From CALJXB01 sp965225935 (GTDB lineage: Bacteria; Pseudomonadota; Alphaproteobacteria; Kiloniellales; JAKSDN01), in the NCBI GenBank assembly GCA_965225935.1, contig CBDDCC010000001.1, positions 174,105 through 238,104 on the forward strand: a stretch of 64,000 nucleotides of DNA. Reading direction: 5' to 3'. Of the stretch, positions 8,397 to 16,608 are shown one piece after another (positions within the stretch are counted from its first letter, which is position 1; each line of letters starts with the position of its first letter). The notes beneath the pieces are model-generated. The model saw nothing but the letters and a program-made list of their open reading frames with translations, was not told where the DNA came from and did no database searches. The position numbers were made by a program, and so were the translations under genes.

Positions 8397-10115
8397 CTAC
8401 TTCACCAGGCCCAGGCTCTCGAGCTTGAGCAGGATGCGCTGGGCCGCCTCGTCCGGACCCTGGGTCTCGGTGTTGATCTCCAGCTCCGGCTTCTCCGGCG
8501 CCTCGTAGGGATCGTCGATGCCGGTGAACTGCTTGATGGCACCGGCCCGGGCTTTCACGTAGAGGCCCTTGGGGTCGCGCTTCTCGCAAACGGAGAGCGG
8601 CGTCGAGACGTAGATTTCGACGAAGCCGCCGACCGCCTCGACCATGGCCCGCACCTGGCGCCGGATTCCGGCGTAAGGCGCGATGGGCGCGCAGATGGCG
8701 ATGCCGCCCGCCTTGGTGATCTCGCTCGCCACGTAACCGATGCGCAGCACGTTCAGGTCCCGGTGCTCCTTGGAGAAGCCGAGCTCGCTGGAGAGGTGCT
8801 GTCGCACGTGGTCGCCGTCGAGCAGGGTGACCGAACGGCCGCCGAGCTCCGTCAGCTTCACCATCAGGGCCTTCGCCAGGGTCGACTTGCCGGCGCCCGA
8901 GAGGCCGGTGAACAGCAGGGTGAAGCCCTGGCGGTCGCGCGGCGGGTAGCTGCGGCGCAGCTCGGCGATCACGTTCTTGAAGGAGTACCAGTCCGGCACA
9001 TCGATGCCGTCGCGCAGGCGCCGGTGCAGCTCTGCGTTGGAGAGGCCGAGGACCGTGTCGCCCTTTTTGACCCGGTCGGTGGAGACATACTGGCCGCGCT
9101 CCTGCACGTAGACCATCTCCTTGAAGGGGATCATCTCGATCCCGAGCTCGGCCTGGTGCTCTGCCAGCAGCTCCTGGGCCGCGTAGGGCTCATAGAAGGG
9201 CTTGCCGTCGCTTCCCTTGCCCGGGCCGGCGTGGTCGCGGCCGAGGATGAAGTGGGTGCAGCCGTGGTTCTTGCGGATGATGGCGTGCCAGATCGCCTCG
9301 CGCGGGCCGGCCATGCGCATGGCGAGCGGCAGCAGGCTCAGCATGGTGGTCTGATCGGGATAGGTCTTGAGGATGTGCTCGTAGCAGCGCACCCGCGAAT
9401 AGTGATCGACGTCGCCGGGCTGGGTCATGCCGACCGCCGGGTGGATCAGCAGGTTCGCTTCGGCGAGCTGGGAGGCGCGGTGGGTCAGCTCCTGGTGCGC
9501 CCGGTGCATGGGGTTGCGGGTCTGGAAGGCGACGATGCGGGTCCAGCCCCACTTGGCAAAGAGGCGCCGCAGCTCCGCCGGATCGTGGCGGTGATGCCGG
9601 AAGTCGTAGTCGATGGGCCGTTGCAGTCCCGTCAGCCGGCCGCCGAGGTAGACAGGCTGCGACTGATTGAGCAGGTAGTCGACCCCCGGATGGGCCTCGT
9701 CCAGGCTGCCGAAGACGCGCTCGGCCTCGCGCCGCCTGTCCGGCATCCAGGCGGACCCGACGGTGAGCGACGCGATCAGCCAGCCCTCGGAGTCCCTGAG
9801 CGCCAGGGTCCCGCCCGGCGCGATCTGGTCCGCGACCTGCTCGCTCACGTCCAGGGTGACCGGAATGGGCCAGAGGCTGCCGTCGGCGAGGCGCATGTCC
9901 GCCAGCACCCGCTCGTAGTCGGCTTCGCCCAGGAACCCTTCGAGCGGCGAGAAGCCGCCGTTCAACAGCAGCTTGACGTCGCAGAGCTGCCGGTGGGTGA
10001 GCGTCCAGGAGGGCTGGTCGATGGCGGCGCGTTTGGCCTCGGCGACCCGGTCGGCGGGCGCATAGAGGTCCTTGAGCGCGCCGCCGTGGGGCGGGATCAG
10101 TCTGGTCATGGCCAT
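8397..10115 (-). CDS. Bifunctional sulfate adenylyltransferase / adenylylsulfate kinase
   Basis: Fused ATP sulfurylase plus APS kinase, about 572 aa, making PAPS from sulfate and ATP. The sulfurylase part (about 1-385) has QTRNPMHRAHQ (HxxH-type nucleotide motif) and GRDHAGPG. The APS kinase part (about 390-572) has the P-loop GLSGAGKST and DGDHVRQHLS. The frame stays open to 10571, but that stretch overlaps the divergent HerA-like gene. I chose the ATG at 10115 (MAMTRLIPP); ATG 10109 is equally possible and closer to the usual family start. No cysD/cysN or sulfate-reductase gene is nearby, so the PAPS may serve assimilation or sulfation. Confidence 0.93.
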   Translation of the reverse strand: MAMTRLIPPHGGALKDLYAPADRVAEAKRAAIDQPSWTLTHRQLCDVKLLLNGGFSPLEGFLGEADYERVLADMRLADGSLWPIPVTLDVSEQVADQIAPGGTLALRDSEGWLIASLTVGSAWMPDRRREAERVFGSLDEAHPGVDYLLNQSQPVYLGGRLTGLQRPIDYDFRHHRHDPAELRRLFAKWGWTRIVAFQTRNPMHRAHQELTHRASQLAEANLLIHPAVGMTQPGDVDHYSRVRCYEHILKTYPDQTTMLSLLPLAMRMAGPREAIWHAIIRKNHGCTHFILGRDHAGPGKGSDGKPFYEPYAAQELLAEHQAELGIEMIPFKEMVYVQERGQYVSTDRVKKGDTVLGLSNAELHRRLRDGIDVPDWYSFKNVIAELRRSYPPRDRQGFTLLFTGLSGAGKSTLAKALMVKLTELGGRSVTLLDGDHVRQHLSSELGFSKEHRDLNVLRIGYVASEITKAGGIAICAPIAPYAGIRRQVRAMVEAVGGFVEIYVSTPLSVCEKRDPKGLYVKARAGAIKQFTGIDDPYEAPEKPELEINTETQGPDEAAQRILLKLESLGLVK

Positions 10116-10320
10116 GTCTAGAGTCTGCGTTGAGTCCGCGGGCGGTGAGTTGAAGCCTAGCGTGGCGTCTCCCGATGTCAAAACCCCTTGACGGCGGCGA
10201 TCCTTCGCCTCCCGCAAAGCGGTGACGACGCAAAGTTCCCGTGCCATTCCGGCGGGAGGTGCTATGACTCTCGGCCGGGGAGTGCGTTTGTTTCGAGCAG
10301 TGTTTTGGGGGCCATCCAAC

Positions 10321-11826
10321 ATGAGCGACGCCTTGGAGATCTTCGTCGGGGCCGGCGAGACGCCGCAGACCTTGGCCCTGAAATTCGCCAACCGGCACGG
10401 CCTGATCGCGGGCGCGACCGGCACCGGCAAGACGGTCACCTTGCAGATCCTGGCCGAGGGCTTCTCCCGGGCCGGCGTGCCGGTCTTCCTGGCCGACGTG
10501 AAGGGCGACCTCTCGGGGCTCTCCCAGGCCGGCGTCGCCAAGCCCAAGCTGCTGGAGCGGGTCGAGCGCATCGGATTGGAGGGCTACGCGGTCGCGCCCT
10601 CGCCCGTCGTCTTCTGGGACCTTTTCGGCAAGAAGGGCCATCCCATCCGCACCACCGTCTCGGAGATGGGGCCGCTCTTGCTGGCGCGCCTGCTCGACCT
10701 CAACGAGACCCAGGAGGGCGTCCTCAACATCGCCTTCCAGGTGGCCGACGACGAGGGCCTGCTGATCCTCGACCTGAAGGACCTCAAGTCGCTGCTGCAG
10801 TTCGTCTCCAAGCACGGCAAGGAGCTGATGTCGGCCTACGGCAACGTCTCGCCGCGCTCCGTGGGCGCCATCCAGCGCCGCCTGCTGTCGCTCACCCAGC
10901 AGGGCGGGCGGAAGTTCTTCGGCGAGCCGGCCTTAGAGCTTAGGGATTTCATGCGCAGGGACCGGGCGGGCCGGGGCTACATCAACGTGCTGGCCGCCGA
11001 CAAGTTGATGATGACCCCGCAGCTCTACGCCACCTTCCTGCTCTGGCTGCTGGCGGAGCTGTTCGAGGAGCTGCCCGAGGTGGGTGACCCGGACAAGCCA
11101 AAGCTGGTCTTCTTCTTCGACGAGGCGCACTTGCTGTTCGACAACGCGCCCAAGGCGCTGGTGCAGAAGGTCGAGCAGGTGGTGCGCCTGATCCGTTCCA
11201 AGGGCGTCGGCGTCTACTTCGTCACCCAGAGCCCGCTCGACGTGCCGGAGGACGTGCTGGGCCAGCTCGGCAACCGCTTCCAGCACGCGCTGCGCGCCTT
11301 CACGCCCCGCGACCGCAAGGCGGTCAAGGCGGCGGCCGAGACCTTCCGCGCCAACCCGCGCCTCGACGTGGCGACGGCCATGACCGAGCTCGGTGTCGGC
11401 GAGGCCCTGGTCTCGACCCTGGCCGGGCGCGGCGTGCCGAGCGTGGTGGAGCGCACCTTGATCCGCCCGCCCTCTTCGCGCATGGGCCCGGCCACCCGGG
11501 CCGAGCGCCAGCGGGTGATCGCCGACAGTCCCGTCGCCGGCCTCTACGACGAGGCGGTCGACCGGAAATCGGCCCACGAGGTGCTGGCGAAGCGGGCCGA
11601 AGAGGCGGCCGAGGAGCTGCGCCGGGAGGAGGAGCGAGCCAAGCGCGAGAAGGAGAAGGCCTCGGCCGCCCGCGCCCGCTCCCGGCGCTACGGCGGCACC
11701 CGCTCGGGCCGGCGCCGCCAGTCGAGCGTCGAGAGGCTAGCCGGCAGGACGCTGAGCAGCCTCGGCCGCAGCATCGGCCGGGAGCTGGTGCGCGGCCTGC
11801 TTGGGTCGCTGTTCAAGGGGCGCTGA
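10321..11826 (+). CDS. HerA-like helicase/ATPase, DUF853 family (YjgR type)
   Basis: Predicted RecA/HerA-fold ATPase, 501 aa, close to the usual DUF853 length. Walker A GATGTGKTVTLQ near residue 40, Walker B KLVFFFDEAHLLFD near 260, and arginine-bearing sensor segments after it. The C-terminal 60 residues are basic and charged (KREKEKASAARARSRRYGG), probably nucleic-acid-binding or disordered. The frame could start at 10222, but MSDALEIFVGAGE at 10321 is the family-like N-terminus and avoids covering the divergent promoter region. DUF853 proteins are widespread and poorly characterised; a DNA-related role is inferred from HerA similarity. Confidence 0.85.
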   Translation: MSDALEIFVGAGETPQTLALKFANRHGLIAGATGTGKTVTLQILAEGFSRAGVPVFLADVKGDLSGLSQAGVAKPKLLERVERIGLEGYAVAPSPVVFWDLFGKKGHPIRTTVSEMGPLLLARLLDLNETQEGVLNIAFQVADDEGLLILDLKDLKSLLQFVSKHGKELMSAYGNVSPRSVGAIQRRLLSLTQQGGRKFFGEPALELRDFMRRDRAGRGYINVLAADKLMMTPQLYATFLLWLLAELFEELPEVGDPDKPKLVFFFDEAHLLFDNAPKALVQKVEQVVRLIRSKGVGVYFVTQSPLDVPEDVLGQLGNRFQHALRAFTPRDRKAVKAAAETFRANPRLDVATAMTELGVGEALVSTLAGRGVPSVVERTLIRPPSSRMGPATRAERQRVIADSPVAGLYDEAVDRKSAHEVLAKRAEEAAEELRREEERAKREKEKASAARARSRRYGGTRSGRRRQSSVERLAGRTLSSLGRSIGRELVRGLLGSLFKGR

Positions 11827-11880
11827 GGCGCCTGGCCGGAAGGTCCCCGGTTCCCGTCCTTGCGGCCGGTCGCCGGCGCG

Positions 11881-12243
11881 TCAATGCGGTCCGAGCTTGA
11901 CCAGTCCGAGGGCGAAGAAGAGGAACAGAACGACGGGAAGGCTGACCATGATCCTCGCCCGCCAGGCCCAATGGGCCTTCTCGTACTTGCCGGCCACGAA
12001 GAGGCCGCCGATCCAGACCAGCCAGAATGCGACGGTGTAGGCGATCGTCCCCGCGTCCCACTGATAGTCGTGCCACCGGGTGGGGCCGCCCGGCACCTTG
12101 TCGAAATATCCGCCCAGATAGCCCGCGAAGCAGAACAGCTCCGCCAGTATGCAGAAGACGATGGCGCCGGACTGCCACCGCCTGTCTCTCCTGATTCTGA
12201 GTTGGCTGGACCAAATACGCCTGAAACTTGAAACGCTTATCAT
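11881..12243 (-). CDS. Small hypothetical membrane protein
   Basis: A 120-aa protein from ATG 12243 (GTG 12276 would add 11 residues). It has a basic N-terminus and three hydrophobic spans: AIVFCILAELFCFAGYLGG, IAYTVAFWLVWIGGLFVAG and SLPVVLFLFFALGLVKLG. No family recognised. It ends 55 bp from the convergent HerA-like gene and reads away from the ureohydrolase gene across a roughly 200-bp gap. Composition and TM pattern look genuinely coding. Confidence 0.6.
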   Translation of the reverse strand: MISVSSFRRIWSSQLRIRRDRRWQSGAIVFCILAELFCFAGYLGGYFDKVPGGPTRWHDYQWDAGTIAYTVAFWLVWIGGLFVAGKYEKAHWAWRARIMVSLPVVLFLFFALGLVKLGPH

Positions 12244-12447
12244 CGCTCTACGATTTCGACATCCAAGAATAAGCACTCATTACGAGCAACAAGTATAGCA
12301 CACTCTACCGGCCTAAGGCGAACGGGGCCGGGAAACGATGGACGCACCGGCCACCGCCGCCCGAGCGCGTTCCCACGGGACCGGGGATCGGATAGTCTCA
12401 CGCATCCGAACCGCTCAGGAGGTCGCGGGTCGCCGGGCCCGCCAGCA

Positions 12448-13425
12448 ATGACCATGGACAAGCGCCCCGATCTGCCCCACGTCGACGATCCCATGACGGC
12501 GCCCCGCTACCGGGAGATCGCCACCTTCATGCGCGCGCCCTTCACCCGCGACCCGACGGGCGTCGACATCGGCCTGATCGGCGTGCCCTTCGACGGCGGC
12601 GTCACCAACCGGCCGGGCGCGCGCCACGGGCCCCGCGAGATGCGCAACATGTCGAGCCTCATGCGCGCGATCCACCACGTGACGCGGACCAACCCCTACG
12701 ATCTCTGCCGCGTCGCCGACCTGGGCGACGTGCCTTTCCCGCGCATCTACGATCTGAAGGGCACCCTCGACGACATCGCCGAGTTCTACCGCGGGGTCCA
12801 CGCGGCCGGGGTGGCGCCCTTGAGCGCTGGCGGCGACCATTCGATCACCCTGCCGATCTTCCAGGCCATCGCCGCCGAGCGGCCGGTCGGCATGGTCCAC
12901 GTGGACGCCCACACCGACACCTGGGACGAGTTCCTGGGCTCCAAGTTCACCCACGGCGCGCCCTTCCGCCGGGCCGTCGAGGAGGGCCTGCTCGATCCCA
13001 GGCGCACGGTGCAGATCGGCATCCGCGGCGCCCAGAACTCCGAGGACGGCTGGACCTTCTCCCTGGAGACCGGCATGCGGGTGATCTTCATGGAGGAGTT
13101 CACCGAGATGGGCGTCGAAGCCGCGATCGCGGAGGCGCGGCGGGTGGTCGGCGAGGGGCCCACCTACGTCTCCTTCGACGTGGACGGCCTCGATCCGGTC
13201 TATGCGCCCGGGACGGGAACGCCCGAGATCGGCGGCCTCACCACCGTCGAGGCCCAAAGACTGCTGCGCGGCCTGCGCGGGCTCGACCTGGTCGGCGGCG
13301 ACGTGGTCGAGGTGGCCCCGCCCTTCGACCCCAGCGGAAACACGGCGCTGGTGGGTGCGACCATGATGTACGAGATCCTCTGTCCGCTGGCCGAAGCGGT
13401 CGCCCGGCGCAAGAAAGGCGCCTGA
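12448..13425 (+). CDS. Agmatinase/guanidinobutyrase-family ureohydrolase
   Basis: Mn-dependent ureohydrolase, 325 aa, releasing urea from a guanidino compound such as agmatine, guanidinobutyrate or guanidinopropionate. Metal motifs are intact: GGDHSI, DAHTDTW and SFDVDGLDPVYAPGTGTPE. Substrate preference within the family cannot be read reliably. ATG 12448 chosen; a second ATG follows two codons later. The last residues (AVARRKKGA) and the stop lie inside the left copy of a 106-bp direct repeat whose other copy lies beyond the neighbouring islet. Confidence 0.9.
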   Translation: MTMDKRPDLPHVDDPMTAPRYREIATFMRAPFTRDPTGVDIGLIGVPFDGGVTNRPGARHGPREMRNMSSLMRAIHHVTRTNPYDLCRVADLGDVPFPRIYDLKGTLDDIAEFYRGVHAAGVAPLSAGGDHSITLPIFQAIAAERPVGMVHVDAHTDTWDEFLGSKFTHGAPFRRAVEEGLLDPRRTVQIGIRGAQNSEDGWTFSLETGMRVIFMEEFTEMGVEAAIAEARRVVGEGPTYVSFDVDGLDPVYAPGTGTPEIGGLTTVEAQRLLRGLRGLDLVGGDVVEVAPPFDPSGNTALVGATMMYEILCPLAEAVARRKKGA

Positions 13426-13495
13426 CCCGCGGGACCGAGAACGGGCGACCCGCGAAGGGGGGAAGGTCGCGTGGCGACCGCGCGGCCTGGGCTCT
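13390..13495 (+). repeat. Left copy of 106-bp direct repeat flanking the islet
   Basis: Starts within the last 12 codons of the ureohydrolase gene and runs about 70 bp past its stop. It matches 16256-16360 in the same orientation with three substitutions and one G-run length change, about 96% identity by eye. The non-coding half is GC-rich and partly self-complementary (GGTCGCG/CGCGACC type). It may be the duplicated attachment or recombination end of the islet, or a dispersed intergenic repeat. Confidence 0.85.
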
Positions 13496-13548
13496 GGCAC
13501 TAGGGCCTATGGCCCGATGGAAATCGCCAGACGACTGCTCCAAAGAAC

Positions 13549-13884
13549 CTATCCGGTCATGCGACGTGTCCAGTTGGCATGTATATCAGTCCGAATCTCG
13601 AGCCCGGCTCTCGGCAGGAATTGAAGGAGACCAAGCGTCAATAACCCCGATCCGACAAAGGTGGGACCCAAACCAACTGCCTCGGCGATCCCACCTGCAA
13701 TTGCCGGTCCTGCCACCGCGCCTAGAGCAAAAATCAGGAACGTCAATCCGAACCCTGATGAGGGGCGCTCGATATAAAGTGCCATCGCCCACGCTCCGAT
13801 CTGGCTTGTTGCCATGATGTAGGCGAGACCGAACAGTGTTCCGCAAAGCAGAACCGCGCTGGCCGATCCCGTGGCTGTGCCGCA
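13549..13884 (-). pseudogene. C-terminal remnant of an MFS transporter
   Basis: The frame encodes the last transmembrane helices of a major-facilitator permease (LLCGTLFGLAYIMATSQIGAWAM, TFLIFALGAVAGPAIAGGIAE, TFVGSGLLTLGLLQFLP) and then stops. The sequence upstream in this frame (to 14094) is not MFS-like and is the antisense of the rhodanese gene, so about 300 N-terminal residues are missing. It is the outermost gene of the islet next to the left repeat, consistent with truncation during integration. Confidence 0.7.
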
Positions 13885-13943
13885 ACTGACAGTTTGGCTC
13901 GTGCCGGCAGGGCTCTCGGCGCAAGTCCGCCTCGGAAGACAGC

Positions 13944-14360
13944 CTAGCTTTGTGCGACCGTCTTCTCCTTTCGAGAGACCGGTCCGCCATTGGCTTTCCA
14001 CGCAGAGAAGCCATCCCGTAGGTGGTTGATTTCGGTGAATCCCATATGAACCAATGTCGCGCCTGCTAGTGCTGACCGCCAACCGGAATTGCAATAAAGG
14101 ACGAGCGGTTTTTCGGTGCGGAAGAACTCTCTGAAATATGGGCTGTCGGGGTCGATCCAGAACTCGATCATGCCTCGCGGGCAGTGAAAGCTTCCGGGGA
14201 TAAAACCGTCTCTGTCGCGTTCGCGGACGTCCCTGATGTCGATAAAGCAGCAGGCATCCTGGTCGAGATTCGATAGTGCCTCTGAAACAGGCATCGCGGG
14301 CACGCGCGCGGAAGCTTCGGCGACCAGATCGGCTGCGGACCTCTTTGGCATTCTTGTCAC
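13944..14360 (-). CDS. Single-domain rhodanese-like sulfurtransferase
   Basis: Rhodanese-fold protein, about 138 aa, with active-site loop YCNSGWRSA (persulfide Cys) and the CH2A-like ACCFIDIRDVRERDRDGFIPGS. GTG 14360 is chosen because it overlaps the upstream stop as GTGA and is preceded by GGGAGG at 7 nt. The longer ATG 14387 lacks an SD. Third in a TetR, GcvT-like, rhodanese operon with 4-bp overlaps, so it is translationally coupled to the DmdA-like enzyme. A role in handling sulfur from that enzyme's substrate is plausible but unproven. Confidence 0.82.
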   Translation of the reverse strand: MTRMPKRSAADLVAEASARVPAMPVSEALSNLDQDACCFIDIRDVRERDRDGFIPGSFHCPRGMIEFWIDPDSPYFREFFRTEKPLVLYCNSGWRSALAGATLVHMGFTEINHLRDGFSAWKANGGPVSRKEKTVAQS

Positions 14361-15523
14361 GTCAATGCCTCCCTGATTTTGTCCCATGTGGAAATGCCAC
14401 GCGGCAATTCCTTTCGCGCGTCATAGAAGGGCAGCGCTTTCACCGAGGCTGATCGGATTCCGAATTCTGTAGCAACGTGGAGGTTCAGGTCACGACCGCC
14501 GACCGATTGGTCCAGCATCGCGATGGCGATGTTCCGTTGCAGCCTAGGGGAAAAGCAGGCGCTGGTGACGACGCCGACGCATTCGCTTCCGTCGCGCACA
14601 TCCCAGTGGTATTCGTTCGGGTGGGGAAAGGCTGGACCGTCGACGAGGATGCCGGTCACTTGGCGCTTAACGCCAGCTTCGCGCTGCGCCAGCAAGGCGG
14701 ATTTGCCGATAAAGTCGATCGATTGATCCAGATCGACCAGCTTTTTGATACCTACTTCGAGTGCGGAGGTGCGGATATCCATATCGGCGATCAAGGCCAG
14801 GGTCCCGCCTTCGATCCGCCTCGCCGTGGAGGTATGGCCAATTCTGAGACCCAACGGTTCGCCACAGGCGACAACGCGGTCCCAGACCGCGGTAGCGTTG
14901 GTCGTTTCCGGATAGAGCTCGAACCCCAGTTCGCTGGTCCAACCCGTCCGGGTCACGAGCATTTTTGCGCCGCCCAGGATGACGAAGGCGTTTTCATACC
15001 ACCGCAAATTCGATGCGGGAGGGCCCAAAAGAGTTTCGACGAGTTCCATGCTTTTCGGACCTTGCACCTGAAGCGCGGCGACGTCGGCTTCCTGCACCGA
15101 TATGTCGAAACCTGAGTTGAGCGCGGCTCCCAATACCCAGAGCAACAGATCGCCGTCGGCAGCCGACAGCCAGAGCCGGTCTTCTTCGATATGGGAAATC
15201 ACGGGATCGCTGATCACGCCACCATCCGGCGATGTAATCAGCGCGTAGCGGCATTTGCCGGGTGAGAGAGTTTCAAGGTTCCGGGGCGTGAGATGACGTA
15301 CGAAAGGGAGGGCATCCTTGCCAGCGACTTCCACCTGCCTTTGAGGTGTCGCATCGATCAAAGCCACTTTCGTCGTTATCGCATCGTAGTTCCCGTCGGC
15401 ATCTCCGAAGTCGCGCGGGGTGAGGATATGATTGTAGATGGAGTAGGTCGTGCATCCGGCGGCGGTCGTGTGTGAAAAATACGGCGACTTGCGAATCTGG
15501 GTGCCAAAGCGCGGGACGGTCAT
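14357..15523 (-). CDS. GcvT-family tetrahydrofolate-dependent methyltransferase, DmdA-like
   Basis: Aminomethyltransferase-fold enzyme, 388 aa. The N-terminal part (RKSPYFSHTTAAGCTTYSIYNHILTPRDFGD...) and the order QVEVAGKDALPFVRHL, RYALITSPDGGVISDPV, LQVQGPKSMELVETLLG resemble the DmdA/DMSP-demethylase branch more than glycine-cleavage T-protein. It would move a methyl group from a sulfur or nitrogen compound to tetrahydrofolate. ATG 15523 overlaps the TetR stop (ATGA). Whether it acts on DMSP is open; a related methylated compound is possible. It is flanked by a regulator and a rhodanese, and carried on a lower-GC islet. Confidence 0.78.
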   Translation of the reverse strand: MTVPRFGTQIRKSPYFSHTTAAGCTTYSIYNHILTPRDFGDADGNYDAITTKVALIDATPQRQVEVAGKDALPFVRHLTPRNLETLSPGKCRYALITSPDGGVISDPVISHIEEDRLWLSAADGDLLLWVLGAALNSGFDISVQEADVAALQVQGPKSMELVETLLGPPASNLRWYENAFVILGGAKMLVTRTGWTSELGFELYPETTNATAVWDRVVACGEPLGLRIGHTSTARRIEGGTLALIADMDIRTSALEVGIKKLVDLDQSIDFIGKSALLAQREAGVKRQVTGILVDGPAFPHPNEYHWDVRDGSECVGVVTSACFSPRLQRNIAIAMLDQSVGGRDLNLHVATEFGIRSASVKALPFYDARKELPRGISTWDKIREALT

Positions 15524-16119
15524 TTGCCTTTGCCATCCGTCTTGAAGTACCCGGCAAAGAGGATGGATACGAAATTCGACAGTGGCGTGGAGGATTGTTC
15601 GATCCGCATCCGCAACATCGCACCTTCCCATCCGTTGATGATGAACTGGGCGAGTTCGGATGGTGAGACCCCGAACTTCAGCTCACGCGATTCTTCAGCC
15701 CGGATCAAGCAGTCTTCGATTAGCTTCTGCCAGCGGCCCATTATGCTGTCGGCGACCTCGGCAAGTTCACGCGATGTTGCACCGGTCTCCTGCCCTATGG
15801 AGCCGATCAGACACCCTCCTCGGAAACCGTCCAAACCAAGGCGCCGGATACTCAGATCGAAGAATTTCCGGAGCTGTTGCGTTGGGCTCAATCGATCATC
15901 CTGAAAACAGCTTTCGAAGAAAACTTCGAACTGCTCGTCGTAGCTTCGCATGACCGCTTCCGCGAACGCCTGCTTCGAGGCAAAGAAATAGTAGAACGAG
16001 CCCTTGGGAACACCGGCCTGCTGCAAGATGTCCTTCAGTCCGGCACCAGAGTATCCCCGTTCGAGGAACAGTCCTTTGCCCGTCTCAACGATGGATTGCT
16101 TTTTTTCATTCTGTGTCAT
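15520..16119 (-). CDS. TetR-family transcriptional repressor
   Basis: A 199-aa TetR regulator. The N-terminal HTH (GLFLERGYSGAGLKDILQQA, GVPKGSFYYFFASKQAF) is canonical. The ligand domain contains GGCLIGSIGQE near residue 100, the segment that holds the reactive Cys in NemR-like and AcuR-like regulators, suggesting it senses an electrophile or unsaturated acid. It is the first gene of the operon, followed by the DmdA-like enzyme with an ATGA overlap. A palindrome lies 11 bp upstream of its start, so it probably represses its own operon. Confidence 0.88.
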   Translation of the reverse strand: MTQNEKKQSIVETGKGLFLERGYSGAGLKDILQQAGVPKGSFYYFFASKQAFAEAVMRSYDEQFEVFFESCFQDDRLSPTQQLRKFFDLSIRRLGLDGFRGGCLIGSIGQETGATSRELAEVADSIMGRWQKLIEDCLIRAEESRELKFGVSPSELAQFIINGWEGAMLRMRIEQSSTPLSNFVSILFAGYFKTDGKGK

Positions 16120-16129
16120 AGGCTAATAG

Positions 16130-16144
16130 TAGACCGGTCGTCTA
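16130..16144. promoter_or_regulatory. Candidate TetR operator TAGAC-N5-GTCTA
   Basis: A 15-bp inverted repeat (TAGACCGGTCGTCTA) inside a longer imperfect palindrome ATAG-N2-GACCGGTC-N2-CTAT, ending 11 bp from the TetR start codon. The half-site TAGAC resembles the NemR-type box TAGACC...GGTCTA as recalled. Its position over the likely promoter supports autorepression. Confidence 0.6.
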
Positions 16145-16255
16145 TCTCTGTCAACCGTGCAACAGCTATTGCTCTTCAGGCCACCGGCGCTCAATCGCCA
16201 ACCTGCAAAACCAGTCCTGCTTTCGTGGGCCGCAGGGATGGTGAGTGTCGCAGGC

Positions 16256-16360
16256 GCCGAAGCGGTCGCCCGGCGCAAGAAAGGCGCCTGACCCGCGGGA
16301 CCGAGGAAGGGCGACCCGCGAAGGGGGAAGGTCGCGCGGCGACCGCGCGGCCTGGGCTCT
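16256..16360 (+). repeat. Right copy of the islet-flanking direct repeat
   Basis: A 105-bp copy of 13390-13495, including the last 12 codons and stop of the ureohydrolase gene although no such gene precedes it here. It marks the right boundary of the islet. The gap from here to 16608 also holds a lower-complexity stretch with repeated GGTCGAAA-type words (about 16541-16580) but no recognised gene. Confidence 0.85.
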
Positions 16361-16608
16361 AGCTTTTCGGTGCGATTTGAGCGATCCTCCCGGCGGGCCC
16401 TGTTCCAGGCCGGTACGGTCGCGCGGCGGACCCGCATCCATCGCGGTGCGGGTCGATCCCGAGGGCGGGTTCCCAAGCGCCACGCATGAAGAGGCGCGTT
16501 GATCCGGGTCGCGTCCGCTCCGGCGGCTGCGGCAGGCGCAACGGTCGAAACGAAACGGCCGAAACCAGACGGTCGAAATCAGACACTGGGGCCGAGGGAG
16601 GTAAAGAA

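Larger units (their letters stand above)
13496..16255. other. Acquired islet between the two direct repeats
   Basis: About 2.76 kb of visibly lower GC than both flanks, holding an MFS remnant and a TetR/DmdA-like/rhodanese operon, all on the minus strand. It is bounded by 106-bp and 105-bp direct repeats that include the 3' end of the upstream gene. No integrase or transposase is inside, so either the recombinase was lost or entry was by homologous recombination. Confidence 0.6.

Noticed and set aside
6757..8589. Long minus-strand ORF (610 aa) antisense to the double permease
   Set aside because: It is a shadow of the permease coding strand: low-complexity His/Arg/Gly-rich translation with no motif, while the plus strand has clear EAA loops.
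13586..14014. Alternative minus-strand ORF (142 aa) over the MFS remnant
   Set aside because: Basic, Arg/Ser-rich frame overlapping MFS-like TM segments in the neighbouring frame; no homology.
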